A stretch of 64,000 bases of DNA from Toxorhynchites rutilus septentrionalis (lineage: Eukaryota; Arthropoda; Insecta; Diptera; Culicidae), in assembly GCF_029784135.1 (NCBI RefSeq), contig NC_073744.1, positions 65,298,593 to 65,362,592 on the forward strand. Reading direction: 5' to 3'. Every line of letters starts with the position of its first letter. Position 1 is the first letter of the stretch. The translations under genes were made by a program, and so were the position numbers. The notes under the pieces are model-generated. The model ran no database searches. It saw only the letters and a program-made list of their open reading frames with translations, and had not been told where the DNA came from. This document shows, piece by piece, positions 23,880-35,589 of this stretch.

Positions 23880-26756
23880 ATTAAATGTATATAAAAGAAG
23901 GAACCAACTCGATCCACAATTTGCAGAGTTTAAATGGTAAAATTACTGCGATATTTTTATTTATTTTCGAAAATCATTACTCCCATGTTTGTCACTTACC
24001 CATTCGTTAAAAATACGGTTGAGACCTGCATAACACTGACATGAAACTGATTGCTTTGACCAAAAACTAGAAATGGTGCACAAAATTCCACTGTGATCCA
24101 GAGGATAGACAATTTTCTAGATTGATTACCGAGAATAAAGCTGCTTCATTTGAATTTTCTTATGCAATCGAAGTATTAACACTTTGCGGTCGCATTAAAT
24201 TTGGGTATGAGTATCGTACTGGTCTGAATCATTTTTTCTTGAAAAGCAGTGATAAATACAAGATTATAAAAATAAACTTTTTTTTTCTAAACTATGTATA
24301 TGTGTTAACTTAACAAGGTGTTTTGATGTGGTGTTATATTTTATAATTCGTCTTCGTGTGAAATCTTCCGAAACCCTTCCCCAAGAGCAAATCATATGAA
24401 GTATAATCAACACATAATTTTTGTTTTATTATCCGTTGAATATGAGACACTTTTGCCATTGATGTAATAAATGTGTAATTAATGCCAGCAAAGTGTATCC
24501 GAAAAGATCAGTATTTTTTTTCTTTTAACAAACAAAGGTTTTTTACATGAGATTATTCAGATTACATAATACACTTATGCGAACAATTATTTTGCTCTTT
24601 AAGAACAACTACTTCAACATCATTTGAACCAGTAGTTACTCAAATAATGATTACTGTCAAATAATGTTAAGTCAATCTTTTCCATCACAATGAAGTGTTA
24701 CAATGGCTAAATTCTGATGTTATGATTTTTGTCTCACATTCCTATGCAATCAACACACTGTGCGTTGTCTTGGGTGGGTGCTTACTTTGTTTGATACTGA
24801 GTACCGTTATCTATTACTCATAGGAGCACCGTATTGATCCATGAACAGGCTCACTAGACATCAAGCTTCGTTTAGAAAAAGCATAAACTGATACTTGGTT
24901 GAGTAAAATATAAGATTAGCATGGTTTCTTGCTGTTGTGGCTTAGAGCAGACGAACGACCACAAAGAGTTAATAATTATATGTCAAGCTATGACGCTAAA
25001 ATTTGGAATTGAAATTAAAAAAAACACTTCAAAATGGGCGATGGAGAGCGCGTCACTCTGCTTGCTGCTTACTGTTTGGAACCTTCTTGGAATGATTATG
25101 GTATTTCATGTACTCATGAAACTCGTGTGAAATCTATTGATGGTAATCTGAAAGATGAAGGATGACTTTTTTAGGATTCAGGACTAATGAAAGTGAAAAC
25201 ACCTTGAATGACTAAAAAACACCTTGAATGACTAAATAACCTTTCATGTTTCAATATCATCATAGGAAAGATTTATTTCAACTGTCAATCGGGAGGCAGA
25301 CTCTACTTCTACGTTTCGCCACCTAGCAAGCCATCGCTTCGAGCAGCATACCCTCTTCGAAAGCCATAATAGAATACCTGCTTTCTACACCAGAGGGAAC
25401 ATGAAGTGGTTGAAACCCCCTAAGCACTCTGTAGCTTCCTTGCTGTGAAATTAATCCGTTCTGATAGCTAAGCTGACCTTAACTCGTTCTTCGGCCGAGG
25501 CACAAAAAAATAAGATAATTTATAAGCATTATTCCATTTCACAATAGAGCCATATTCCCACTTCTTCCGTTTTGCTTCACCCTGATAGGTCTTTGTCAGA
25601 GGCCTAACGCAGATTTATCCTGTTCCTTCCCGAAGAGCACCCAGAAGAAACAAACGGACCAAAATAACGGTCAATCGGCTGAAAAGGTTTGCAACGGCAG
25701 AACAAGGCTCTTTTGCCCGAGACGGACCGAGAATAGTGAAATTTCTATTTGATATGGTTTCCCCGGGTGGGCAATTGTGATTTCAGCTTTGTCATTCCGA
25801 GTTTATGGCTGGTAGCAGCATTATTCGGTCCTTATTGGATTGAGTCTGATTGTTCATCTTCAGACGAATCCAATTTACTGGGCCATACAATTAGTTATTT
25901 AGAGTGACTTTCGAACTAAGGTCTTTCGAGTCATCGAAATCCTGAACATAAACGGTATCCCACAACGGAGAACGGAGCACTTTAATCTCACCTTTCATCC
26001 GAAGGTACACAGCACAACAACCGAGGGAAAAAACATTTCAGAACAGCACAAATATCCTACAGCGATCATTCGAACCCCGGGGGAAGGGTGTTAAGAGAGC
26101 TCTCGACTCATAAAACGAGTGGAAAAAGCTCAAATGGTCGGAGTAAAGCGTCCTGCCGCCTCGCGTTTTTGTAATGGCGTAGACGTATAATTGCGCTTTC
26201 GGCGCAAGGTATCGTTCAGATGAATGAAAAACGAGCTGTTTTGTTTGAGTGTGTATGTGTTTGTGTGTCTACGCTTGGGTAAGTGCTTTTTACGACTACC
26301 ACCAAGGTAATGTACCTCTAATAATAATCTTTATTGCTTCTAAAAAATAATACCGAGTTCGGGGCGGTGAGAGAATGGAAATAGAAATACAATCATTTCA
26401 TCCTACGATACATTCCAATTTTTATTTTTATTATTATTATTATAATTATTCAAATTCCATCGATCTGTTTGTGGCAGGAAAATTTAAATCCTTTATCACA
26501 AATGGCACAATTAACCAGTGCCATAAATTATCAAAATTTATTCACGACAGTAAGAATGACATTATCCCAGTGTCCGATGAATTCTCTTCTGCTGAAACAC
26601 AACACCATATCTCCTATAGTGAGTGTAACGCAAGAGTTCATTTCAATCAGGTCAATGACATGTGAACTTTGTTTACTGTTAGGTGTACCGGTAAGTTCCT
26701 TCGGTTTTACAACAGATAGCGTTTTATTATTCCAGTTAAATTTCTAGTACAATAAA
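23880..26756. other. Gene-free stretch
   Basis: No gene recognised. Holds a copy of the 14148-type dispersed repeat at 24790-24980 and a short TTATTATTATT run near 26420-26445. At 26660-26745 (minus) there is a short match to 59096-59170 (TGTTGTAAAACCGAAG...ACCGGTACACC). The rest looks unique. Confidence 0.45.
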
Positions 26757-26903
26757 TGATTCCATGGTGGTTAAAGACTCCTCCCTCCTCTCTTAGGGGG
26801 GGGGGGGGCTGCCATACAAATGAAACACAAATTTCTACGTTACTCGAGAATTAATCAAGCAAATGGAACGCAATTTGGCATGTGCATGTTTTAGGGTGCA
26901 ATA
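26757..26903 (+). repeat. ~150-bp tandem repeat unit, left of LINE insertion
   Basis: One unit running from TGGTGGTTA, through a C/T-rich then G-rich block, CATACAAATGAAACACAAATT, AATTAATCAAGCAAAT and GGCATGTG to a GCAATAAATG end. Two further units follow at 28069-28345, so the array was split by the LINE. Confidence 0.75.
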
Positions 26904-28068
26904 AATGATTCTCTGCTCAGTGTATATTGCTGAGTTGGCAGCAATTCACTGGGCGCTGGACAGCGTCGCCTCACGACCTGTTGAACACTATTACATTGTA
27001 ACGGATAGTCTTAGCTCTGTCGAAGCTATCCGTTCAGTGAGGCCGGAAAAGCACTCGCCGTACTTCCTTGAGAGAATACGAGAAATTTAGAGTGCTTTAT
27101 CCAGACGCTGTTATGTCATTACCTTTGTCTGGGTCCCTTCACATTGCTCCATTTCGGGTAATGAGAGGGCTGACTCATTAGCAAAGGTAGGTGCAATTGA
27201 AGGCGATATTTATCAGCGTCAAATCGCCTTCAATGAATTTTATTCTTTAGTTCGTAAAAATACCATCGCTAACTGGCAACGCAAGTGGAACGAAGATGAA
27301 TTGGGCCGGTGGTTCCACTCGATTATCCCTAAGGTTAGCCTCAAACCATGGTTCAAAAGTCTGGACTTGAGTCGGGACTTTATTCGGACCTTCTTCCGAC
27401 TCATGTCCAATCACTGTTCTTTAGATGCGCTGCTTTTTCGTTTCAAGCTTGACGACAGCAATCTCTGCGTTTGTGGCCATGGTTACCACGACATCGAACA
27501 CGTTGTTTGGTCGTGCGAGCTATATCTTGTCGCCAGATCGAATTTAGAAAACTCCCTTCGGGCTCGAGGAAGGCAGCCCAATGTGCCGGTGAGAGATTTG
27601 TTGGCTCGGTTAGACCTTGATTACATGTCCCAAATATATGTTTTCTTTAAAGATATCGATCTTCGAGTGTGATTGTTCTTACATCCTTTCCCCCCCCCAT
27701 TTTCTCCTCCTTTTCGTCCTTCGCGAGATATCGGTTCCCTAACATTAGAATAAGTTAAATTGTTAATACATATTAGATGTGAGGATAGTTTAAGAATTCA
27801 GTGTGATGTGTGAGTATGAATATGAAAGTGAGTGTGAGTGTGAGTGTGAACATGGTTACAATCTCCTTACATCCCATCCTTTTCCTAAAGAAAATGTGTC
27901 ACCCTTCTAAACTCGGGTCGACCGCGTGTAATCGATTTCCTATTTTATTAACCGTAGAATTAAGAAAACATGTTAATAGTAAAAGTATAGTTGAGAGTTT
28001 GGCTCCTTTAAACCTATGTAACTGAGCCTGTACAAATAAACGAATTATAAAAAAAAAATGATTCTCTG
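26904..28068 (+). mobile_element. 5'-truncated I-like LINE with ~12-bp target-site duplication
   Basis: The LINE begins within the RNase H region at about 26916 and ends in an A run near 28056. AATGATTCTCTG stands on both sides (26904-26915 and 28057-28068, with A-run ambiguity). It lies inside the tandem repeat, whose units resume at once after the insertion. The 3' untranslated region matches the other copies. Confidence 0.85.
26916..27672 (+). pseudogene. LINE RNase H and C-terminal tail, one nonsense codon
   Basis: Encodes the second half of RNase H and the tail of ORF2 of the I-like LINE. Seen are ELAAIHWALDSV, TDSLSSVEAI, then WVPSHCSISGNERADSLAK-type text (27130-27185, last acidic residue), and the Cys/His tail CVCGHGYHDIEHVVWSC. 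A TAG at 27088-27090 interrupts the frame after ERIREI. The first RNase H Asp (YFTDGSS) is lost by 5' truncation. Confidence 0.85.
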
Positions 28069-28345
28069 GTGGTTAGAGACTCCTCCCCCCTCTCTTAGGG
28101 AGGAGGGGTCTGGCGCTGCCATACAAATGAAACACAAATTTCTGCATTACTCGAGAATTAGTCAAGTAAATTAAATAAAATTTGGCATGTGGAGGTTTTA
28201 GGATGCAATAAATGTTTCTATGGTGATTAGATACTCCACCCCTCTCGCTAAGGGAGGGGGGGGGTCCTGCTGTTATACAAATGAAACATTTCCGCATAAT
28301 TCAAATACTATTCGAGCAAACGAACCAAATTTGGAAAGGAGAGGG
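28069..28345 (+). repeat. ~150-bp tandem repeat, right part of the array
   Basis: Two units continuing the array at 26757-26903, each with the C/T-rich then G-rich stretch (CTCTTAGGGAGGAGGGG; CTCGCTAAGGGAGGGGG), CATACAAATGAAAC and GG(C/A)ATGTGGAGGTTTTAGG. The G-run length differs between units. Confidence 0.75.
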
Positions 28346-28779
28346 AGTTCCATGAAAATAATGTACATATTTCAACCAAACATATTCCAACCAAACATGA
28401 CAATTGAAAATTTTCGGAAAACTCTGAAGGAAAATGGGAAAATTCGAAAAATTCTATTCGCATGTATTCTACAATTACATATTGACAAGCGTTGTTAGTC
28501 CATTTGATGTTTGCGGTAACGAAATTGATCTTCGTTCGAAAGTGAAAATGGATTTTAATGTGATAAAACGCACTCTTATATCGTCGTCTATCTAAATAAA
28601 AAAATGGATCGCCGAATGTGTTAATAGGAGAAAAACTCGAGAAAGGAATTGTCCGGATTAGGGCTGTCTTCATTCTATCATATTTTCTGTATCAAACATT
28701 TATTCCGTGTATCGGAGAAACATGTTATTTGCAAGTGGCTGAAAAATCTTGCACGAGAATTGTGTCTGAAAATAATCTG

Positions 28780-28920
28780 ATATTATAATGTCGAGTTTTG
28801 GTAGAAGTACTGATATTTTATAGTAAAAATAATTTTAAAGGGTAGATTAGAAGATCAATCAATGAACTGCTATTGGACCCACAAATGAGCGCTAAGAAAA
28901 AAGACGTGGATGTGATAACG
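28780..28920 (+). repeat. Dispersed repeat block shared with 23678-23830
   Basis: GTTTTGGTAGAAGTAC, TTTTATAGTAAAA, AGAAGATCAATCAATGAAC and ATTGGACCCA recur in the same order in 23678-23830. Likely the other end of the element carrying the ~150-bp units. Confidence 0.6.
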
Positions 28921-31674
28921 AAAAATAAATTAAATAAAAAAATATTTCAATAAAGGGATCCGTGAATTTCCAGATAGATGGTACAAATTTGCGGCTAGCG
29001 ATGAGCAATACTTTTAATATAAAATTTTTAACCATTTTTGGAGAATAAAGCATTATTTTTTTAAAAAAAAAAACGAAGAAACTTACCGGTACTCCTATTA
29101 TATTAAATAAAAACAGCACGAATGAATTTCGATAAACCTGCATTCGCGCACCTCCCTTACTGTCAACAATTTGAGATGATTATAGCGGAAGCCAAATTGA
29201 TACTCATCGCTTGCAGTGATTTTTCATTAAAAACGGTTCATATACCAGTTCCGGAGAAGAAATGGAAGGACCAGGGCCATCATCCGAAAAAGGCAAAAAG
29301 CATCGCGGCAATCGCAAGGCTATACAGAAAATTGTGCTGTCTTTCATCCGGATAGTGGATAACAACGAATGATCCTTCATTCAGGTGACCTTTTTATCCT
29401 ATTTGTTTATTTATTTAGGCTCATTATTAGCGTTTTAGCTGTAACAGAGCCGGATTAAAATCGTGTACATGTCACATGTTTTTGTCGTATCTATAAATAG
29501 CAGTTGCCATTTTTTATGGGAAGAGTATTCCTTCTGTTTTTACATTGTTCAGTTAGACTGGACTGCGGAGATCAATGATGTGTTATTAATAGAACAACAC
29601 AGCCCGATGTTTCTTGCGGAGCAGAGTAGTTGTATGGATGATTCAATCTTATTTCGACCGTGGATCGATCTCCATCGCTGATGATTGTTGCGTAGACGTA
29701 GTTATTCTATAACAACACAAAGAAGCGAACGCGCAATCAATGTGGCTACGAAGACCCCCATACAAAAATCATGCATCCACACTAGCCGATTTCATTCTCA
29801 ATTGGTCGACGTAGAATTTTGATGTTTTAATTCTCACTTACACGCAATGATCTTCAATGTTGATGATTCAAATATCAAGTCGAAAATGGAAATGAACTTC
29901 AAAGCATGTTTACGTTGACGTTCATTCAACTTGTTTTCGTTGATAGTATTCTTCCATCTTGATCGATTATCTCCTTAAGCAGTAGGTTGTCAATACAAGG
30001 TAGGTTGAAATTCGTCGTATTTGAATGTGGTGGACGTGAATATTGTCGGCTCTGATCACGATACCATAATTATAGTATATTTTGTTTCATGATTCTCATT
30101 TACAGTTTCCCGCTATGATTTTTCCCCAATAATGACTCTACGATACTGCAATTATAAATACGCACAGAGAGCGTAAGGCTCGCGTTAGCTCCCAGCACCG
30201 AAGTGGGCTCCCCGCTAATTGCCAGTGTCGGTTGCGCCAAATTCCGCTTAATGGCATCCGGGGCGGGGTGATAAAACTTTTATGTGCAACAAATTTAAAA
30301 GTTATCTCCGCGTGTTGATCACCATTTCGCACGCTGCAAATTTAATTGTTTTACCAAAACCGCACGGCACACGTCTCGGCTATTTATTCACTACCGGTGG
30401 CAGAGGCAATTCTAAATCGATACACATTATTGGTGTCGTAAAAACGTAATTATCGCTGGCAGAGGGGTATCTACCGTGAGCAGTATGGCCGAACAATAGA
30501 GATTACCAGCTTCGGTGTGGCAGTATATGTAAACAACTCGATTGCTCGCGATGGACGCTTATGGGCGCATAATGGGTTATATTTTTTGTTTATGGGTAGC
30601 GCTGTCAGCATTCCGCAGTCACGGCGAGATTTATTCTCATCGATGTGGCGCTGCTTCACGCTCTCTGAGCTATACCTTATAGTGCCGCTTTTCTGTGTTA
30701 TGCCTCTTTGAACATCGAATAACTCAAGCGGAAGTTTTGGGTAGCAATTCTGATAGTTTTCAACAGCTGTCAAATGAAATTTCACGAGGAACGTAGATGT
30801 TCGCTGTTCATGATTGATTCTTCTAAGAGCGTGCGTGTTCATTATAGTTCTCGCTACGCAATAGATCAATTATTCATATCCATTGTATTGTAGGTTGTTC
30901 ACGCCTATATTACTATGATGTCACAACGAACTCCACACGAAACCATTATCGAAGCAAATCAACTATACATGTTTAATCAAATTTGATGTACATGATCGGA
31001 CATGAAATGGGCATCAAGCCTTATGCATAATATGCTCTGTGAATTATAAATCGTAAAGTGTCCTCAGAAGCGCTATTGTTTGCGTTTCTTCATATTCTCT
31101 CTAAATCATTGATGTCCTTCGTGGTTTTTTGGTTTCATAGAATTTAAATTGGACGAAAATCTGGTCAATTTTGTTGGATTTGCTATTTTGGGAACGTTAT
31201 TGATCTCTCGGACACTTTATCACTCCAGAACTAATTTGGTGTACTGTCATGTGGCCAAATCTGGGCCAAAACAATACATGAGATTTCGTGGCTTCTAATG
31301 AATGGTAGCAACTTTTTATTATTTCACATAAATGTTGCTGATAGCTTGATTGATAAATTTCATTTGTTCTGTGCGTTCCTATGGTTACCAATCCATGCTT
31401 TCAACAGCGAGCAACTAATCAATCAGCGAGGTATAATATCAGATCCAGATCCATTTTTCGGAACCTTTATATTCGACTAAAAGCTGCTCCGCAAGAGCAT
31501 GTCCCATTGAAGATAAGAGGTGTACATTAGAGTGCCAATGAATGTACGGGAAAAAATCGACCTTAAAATTTTTGAAAAGTTACCCCATGAAAAAATATTC
31601 ACCACCTCTAAAAAAAACCCTATGCAAAATATCTGCTCGATCGGACTGAAGTGGTCAAAGTTTGTGTTTTTCTT
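28921..31674. other. Gene-free stretch
   Basis: No gene recognised. A 37-codon ATG frame at 29261-29374 (MEGPGPSSEKGKKHRGN) has no family match that I know. The part around 30130-30480 is more GC-balanced than its flanks and shows no repeat signature, so it may be unique, possibly regulatory, sequence; this is a guess. Confidence 0.4.
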
Positions 31675-31745
31675 ATAAATGATGATGGTCCCACCCCCTG
31701 CAAAGCTGTGAGCGGGACGAGTTATCTTATTGATAGTAATTATAT
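31675..31745 (+). repeat. Short copy of the (GAT)-linked dispersed repeat
   Basis: GATGATGGTCCCACCCCCTG followed by GAGCGGGACGAGTTATCT matches the start of the repeats at 9885-10300 (minus) and 59370-59705 (plus). Confidence 0.5.
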
Positions 31746-31854
31746 TACGGTATTTATATTTTACGTTCCTACGTGACGTCAACTGAACAGTATTCAAATT
31801 AAATTGTAAAAAAAACGGACTGGGTTTCTCGCAGACAATTTAAGCCATTATCTG

Positions 31855-32060
31855 AACGTACTTATTCCATGGCATGTCGAGAGAGTTTCCAACCCGCGAA
31901 GACCCTAGACCGATCGGGAATTGAACCCAATACCTGTGTCCGTACTAACCAAGAATTTCCAAGGGAATTCCCGCTTTATCAGATCCCCGTCCACGGCCTG
32001 CAACGGCGATCGTTTCCGAGGTCTAGCAGCTGAGCAAACCTAAGTTTTAAGAGCCTAATT
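31855..32060 (-). repeat. SINE-like repeat, copy 1
   Basis: Minus strand contains GGGTTCAATTCCC (31916-31928), close to a tRNA-gene B box (GGTTCGANTCC), inside a ~200-bp unit that is repeated at 32085-32290. The A box is not convincing at the usual distance, so tRNA origin is inferred only. Mosquito genomes carry many tRNA-derived SINEs with such text. Confidence 0.5.
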
Positions 32061-32084
32061 CTAGCCGATACTTCAGGCCCATTA

Positions 32085-32290
32085 CTTATCCCAAGGCATG
32101 TCAAGAAAGATTCTAACCCGAAAAAATCCTTGACCGATCAGGAGTTGAACCCAATACCAAGAGCATTAGCTTTGAATTTACAAAGGAATTCCCTCTTTAC
32201 TAAATATCCGACAACGACCTTCTAATGCGATCAGTTTGAGACCAGACAGCTGAGCAAACCTAAGCCTAATTCCGGCCGATACTTCAGGTC
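32085..32290 (-). repeat. SINE-like repeat, copy 2
   Basis: Second copy in the same orientation, with B-box-like GGGTTCAACTCCT near 32139. It shares GGCATGTC, AATTCCC, CAGCTGAGCAAACC and GCCGATACTTCAGG with copy 1. The two are separate enough in sequence to be old. Confidence 0.5.
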
Positions 32291-32400
32291 CTTCGTTCAA
32301 TCTGGATAAAAAACATATCAACCTGAAACTGCAATGAGATCTGCCACAACACAGAAAAATCTCGTTATAATTATCTGTTGAGAAGATGAATTGACGAGTA

Positions 32401-32826
32401 CAGGGTAACTTCGGTATAAAGTACATTTTACATTCAAAATTGCACGTTGTATCGAATTGTACGTTAAATCGAAACATCATAAAGAACTCAGAAACGTGGC
32501 TTATATTACTTTGTTTTGTTGCTGTTTGAGTAAGGTCAATAAATAAATTCAACGAAGACGGAGCCAATCTTTCTCGTACAATCTTCGTACTGTTGATTAA
32601 AATTTGATTCATTTAGAATTCGGAATCACAAAACAGTTGTACTTCGGGATTGGTTAAAAGTACAAATCAAGCTTTAGTATATAGATAATTTATTGTTTTT
32701 TCAGAAAAACAATATTCAAAAAAATATTCCTTTGGACTTTGAACATGTGTACGTTATATCGAGGTAAAATGTACGTTATATCCAGGGTACGTTATAATGA
32801 GGGTACGTTATATCGAAGTTTCCTTG
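32401..32826. mobile_element. pogo-like short TIR element (TA target)
   Basis: Starts CAGGGTAACTTCGGTATAAA and ends with the inverted form ...CGAAGTTTCCTTG, flanked by TA on both sides (32399-32400 and 32827-32828). Several ACGTTATATCGA phrases repeat at the right end. 426 bp, no ORF. The CAG start, TA target and cis-repeated termini fit non-autonomous pogo/Tigger elements, but the superfamily is inferred. Confidence 0.7.
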
Positions 32827-33194
32827 TATTCCGGTTGAGCTACCCCTAGCTTCACTCTGGTTTCCATATTAAACCCCTTGGAATGCTTTTATGTTATTCG
32901 CGAAAAACTGCTTTTGCGTATGGTCAATCTCATGCTTCTCTATGTGAGTCATGGCGCGCGGGCTTAAACTATTGTTTAAAGTTACATTTAAGTCTACGAC
33001 TAAAGGGGAAAAAAATTATTGCTAAACTAAACAAACAAATAACCATCGTCATCATAGTCTTAAGATAAGAAACACAAATATCCGTTATAGCTTCGTCATT
33101 TTAATACTAACAATGGTTAACATTGATTCTATACTGGGTTAAAAATCTAAATCATACCTCAAAAACTTTTTACAAAAACTACGGGACATCCGAA

Positions 33195-33560
33195 GGCCTG
33201 TTGCTGTTTTTGCTTCATTTGGTAGTGTGTTGTATAGTCTATGTTCTTTAAAAAAAAGTGAGTTTTGGGTACACGACATTCAAAAGTTCATGGTTCTAAG
33301 GTCACTTGCTTGTCTTGTGTTATATCGAAGCATATCTCTTCCATACGTTATCGCGTTTTGTAGATAATTCGGTGTCATACCGTTAGTCATCTTATATATG
33401 AACGTAAGCGTGCAATATTTAATACGCTGTCCCCCTGACATCCATTGCAGGCATTCGATCATAAATCTCCGCGGAGTTAGTCGATCACATCTCAGTATCA
33501 GGCGCATCATCGTGTTTTCCACAATTTGCATTCTTTGCATTTGCCTCTTCGATTATCGAT
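33195..33560 (-). pseudogene. LINE ORF2 C-terminal fragment (jockey/CR1-like)
   Basis: An 87-residue minus-strand frame with the typical post-RT tail of jockey/CR1-like LINEs: RMQIVENTMMRLILRCDR, PRRFMIECLQWMS, QRIKYCTLTFIYKM and YNTRQASDLR. No palm motifs are present. This is a different family from the I-like and RTE elements nearby. Confidence 0.65.
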
Positions 33561-33877
33561 AATCAATCAATAATCATAATCAATAAAGCACACCATATTT
33601 TTGAGCTGGCTTCTTTATAGTATAGTCGCCGAAGTGCAGCGTTTCGTCAAGAATAACACTTACCGATACTTACGATACTTGATCTTGCTCTTTCCACAGT
33701 TTGTCCATCAATACTTATATTAAGACAATGGTTCTCAAGATTGCGTGTCGATACTACCATTTTGTTTTATTTATGTTGACTTAATTTTTTTTTATTTCAA
33801 CCATTCGTCTAAGTTTTGAAGCTCATGGTTCATCTTTATGTAGCAATATTGCAATGTCTCAGCAACAACGAATGTTA

Positions 33878-34501
33878 CAGTGCACAATGGTCCATGAGGT
33901 GCATTTAAGTGGAAATTAGCATCTAGAGCTCGACACTTATTCTCTAGACAAAAACTGTCTTCGACAAAGTTGTTTCATATTATAGAGTCCTCATTTTGAT
34001 GTTGTCAAAAATAGGGTGACCAACATTTATGATGAAATAAATATTCTAACTTTCTTATTTTATATAGTGACAAGTTCTGCATCGCAAAATGTTTGTCTTA
34101 GTAAGCTCTAAAAGTCTTCTGAAGACAGTTTGTATATAAAACTTGCAAGATAAAAGTTAGAGCAAAAAACCGTTTTTTTCATGGTGACCCTAACGCAACT
34201 TAGAATAAAAGCGCTATATCGGTTATTTCAAGAGATAGAAAAAAACTTTGTTGTACAAATTTGTTTAAAATAACTGAGGCTAAAATATTGTACAAATAAA
34301 TCTACCTCTATCTATAAAGATAAGAAAGTTAGATTTTTTTATTTCATCGAAAATTTTGGTAACCCTATTTTTGACAACATCAAAATGAGCGCTATATCAT
34401 AAGTAACAACTTTGTAGAAGCCAGTTTTTGTCTAGAGAATAACTGTCGAGCTCTAGATGCTAATTTCCACTTAAATGCATTTCCTGGACCATTGTGCAGT
34501 G
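33878..34501. mobile_element. 624-bp foldback element with ~200-bp inverted arms
   Basis: The left arm (33878-34080) and right arm (34305-34501) are imperfect reverse complements: CA(G/C)TGCACAATGGTCC at the tips, then GGAAATTAGCATCTAGAGCTC, TTTTTGTCTAGAGAATAA and CATTTTGATGTTGTCAAAAA. The spacer is about 220 bp and noncoding. Flanks do not show a clear TSD. The single strand would form a long hairpin. Confidence 0.75.
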
Positions 34502-34559
34502 TCATCAGCAAGTAAGTTTACGTCACCTTCATTTAACATATGTTTGATGCCAAGGGGGG

Positions 34560-34935
34560 TGTAAAGGAAATCGAGGTTTCCGAAAAAAAAATTTGATGCC
34601 AAATGTCTTAAAAACGCATGAAATGTCGAGATTTACTGTCATCTCGAAATTTTTTTTGTCAAAAATCGACACTCTGGGAATACAGAATACGAGGCAAAAC
34701 GTATGATTTGGGGTGCCAATAAAAATAGGTATCTCGATTTTTCATTCGGAATTTGCTGCGAAATGTTGATTTGCACGATAATATACCCTTGGCAAAATAT
34801 TAGATCATTCGGACTTCATTTACTAGTCTCGCAGACGTTAAAATTTGAGTTTACCGAAACCGAACCGAAACCCGAAACCGAACCGAAACCCGAAACCGAA
34901 AACCGAAAAATCACCGGGAATCATTTTTAATTTGA
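34560..34935 (-). repeat. Dispersed repeat, inverted copy of 22900-23300
   Basis: Collinear on the minus strand with 22900-23300. Inside it, at 34857-34915, is a short expansion of CCGAAAC(C) units that copy 22900-23300 does not have. Confidence 0.6.
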
Positions 34936-35044
34936 AGCCAAATGTTCTTAACATTGCAATCTATATTCTTCTCGGTCTGGTCCGTGTGTATGGCAAAGTA
35001 TGCGAAAAGCTTTGGTGCGTACATATATGCAATGGTTGTGTCCC

Positions 35045-35245
35045 ATTCACCCGAATACCATTCACCCGAAACATGTTTACCCGAGACACATTCACCCGAA
35101 ACACATTCACCCGAATGTAACAAATACCCGAATGCAACATATACCCGAATCGACATTTACCCGAGTGCGACACATACCCGAATGTAACAAATACCCGAAT
35201 GCGACATTTACCCGAATGCTACATTCACCCGAATGTTTATTCGAA
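35045..35245. repeat. CCCGAA minisatellite, ~14-15-bp units
   Basis: Thirteen or more degenerate units of the type CATTCACCCGAATG / CAAATACCCGAATG. On the plus strand several frames are open with a PNA/HPKH repeat character because the unit length is near a multiple of three. A short piece of the same unit family appears in opposite orientation at 52877-52925. Confidence 0.8.
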
Positions 35246-35589
35246 TGAGGAGGGAAGATTCCGACAAATCAAATTGTGAGTTTCGTCGAAACTCCTGTTG
35301 ATAAATAGGATTAAAAACAAAACAAAACAACGTGAAAAAGCAACAAAAATAGGAAGTGAAATAAGAAATTGTAATGAGGAAATTTGAAAATGATTTAGAA
35401 GACTTCGCGGTGTAATATTTAAAAATTAGTATAGGCACAATTGACATGCCGTCTTCTTTCCTTTCCGTGTTGATCTTTAAGGCCCTGAGATAATCCAAAA
35501 ATGAGCATGGGTTATGGATTATTTCGAAAATTAAGCAGGTAATTTTAACATAAAAATATAAGCATAAATGCTATGACAATGTGAATAGA

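Noticed and set aside
29261..29374. 37-codon ATG frame (MEGPGPSSEKGKKHRGN)
   Set aside because: Short, no family known to me and no splice context; kept only as a note.
31855..32290. True tRNA genes
   Set aside because: A B-box-like core is present, but no A box at proper spacing and no cloverleaf could be drawn.
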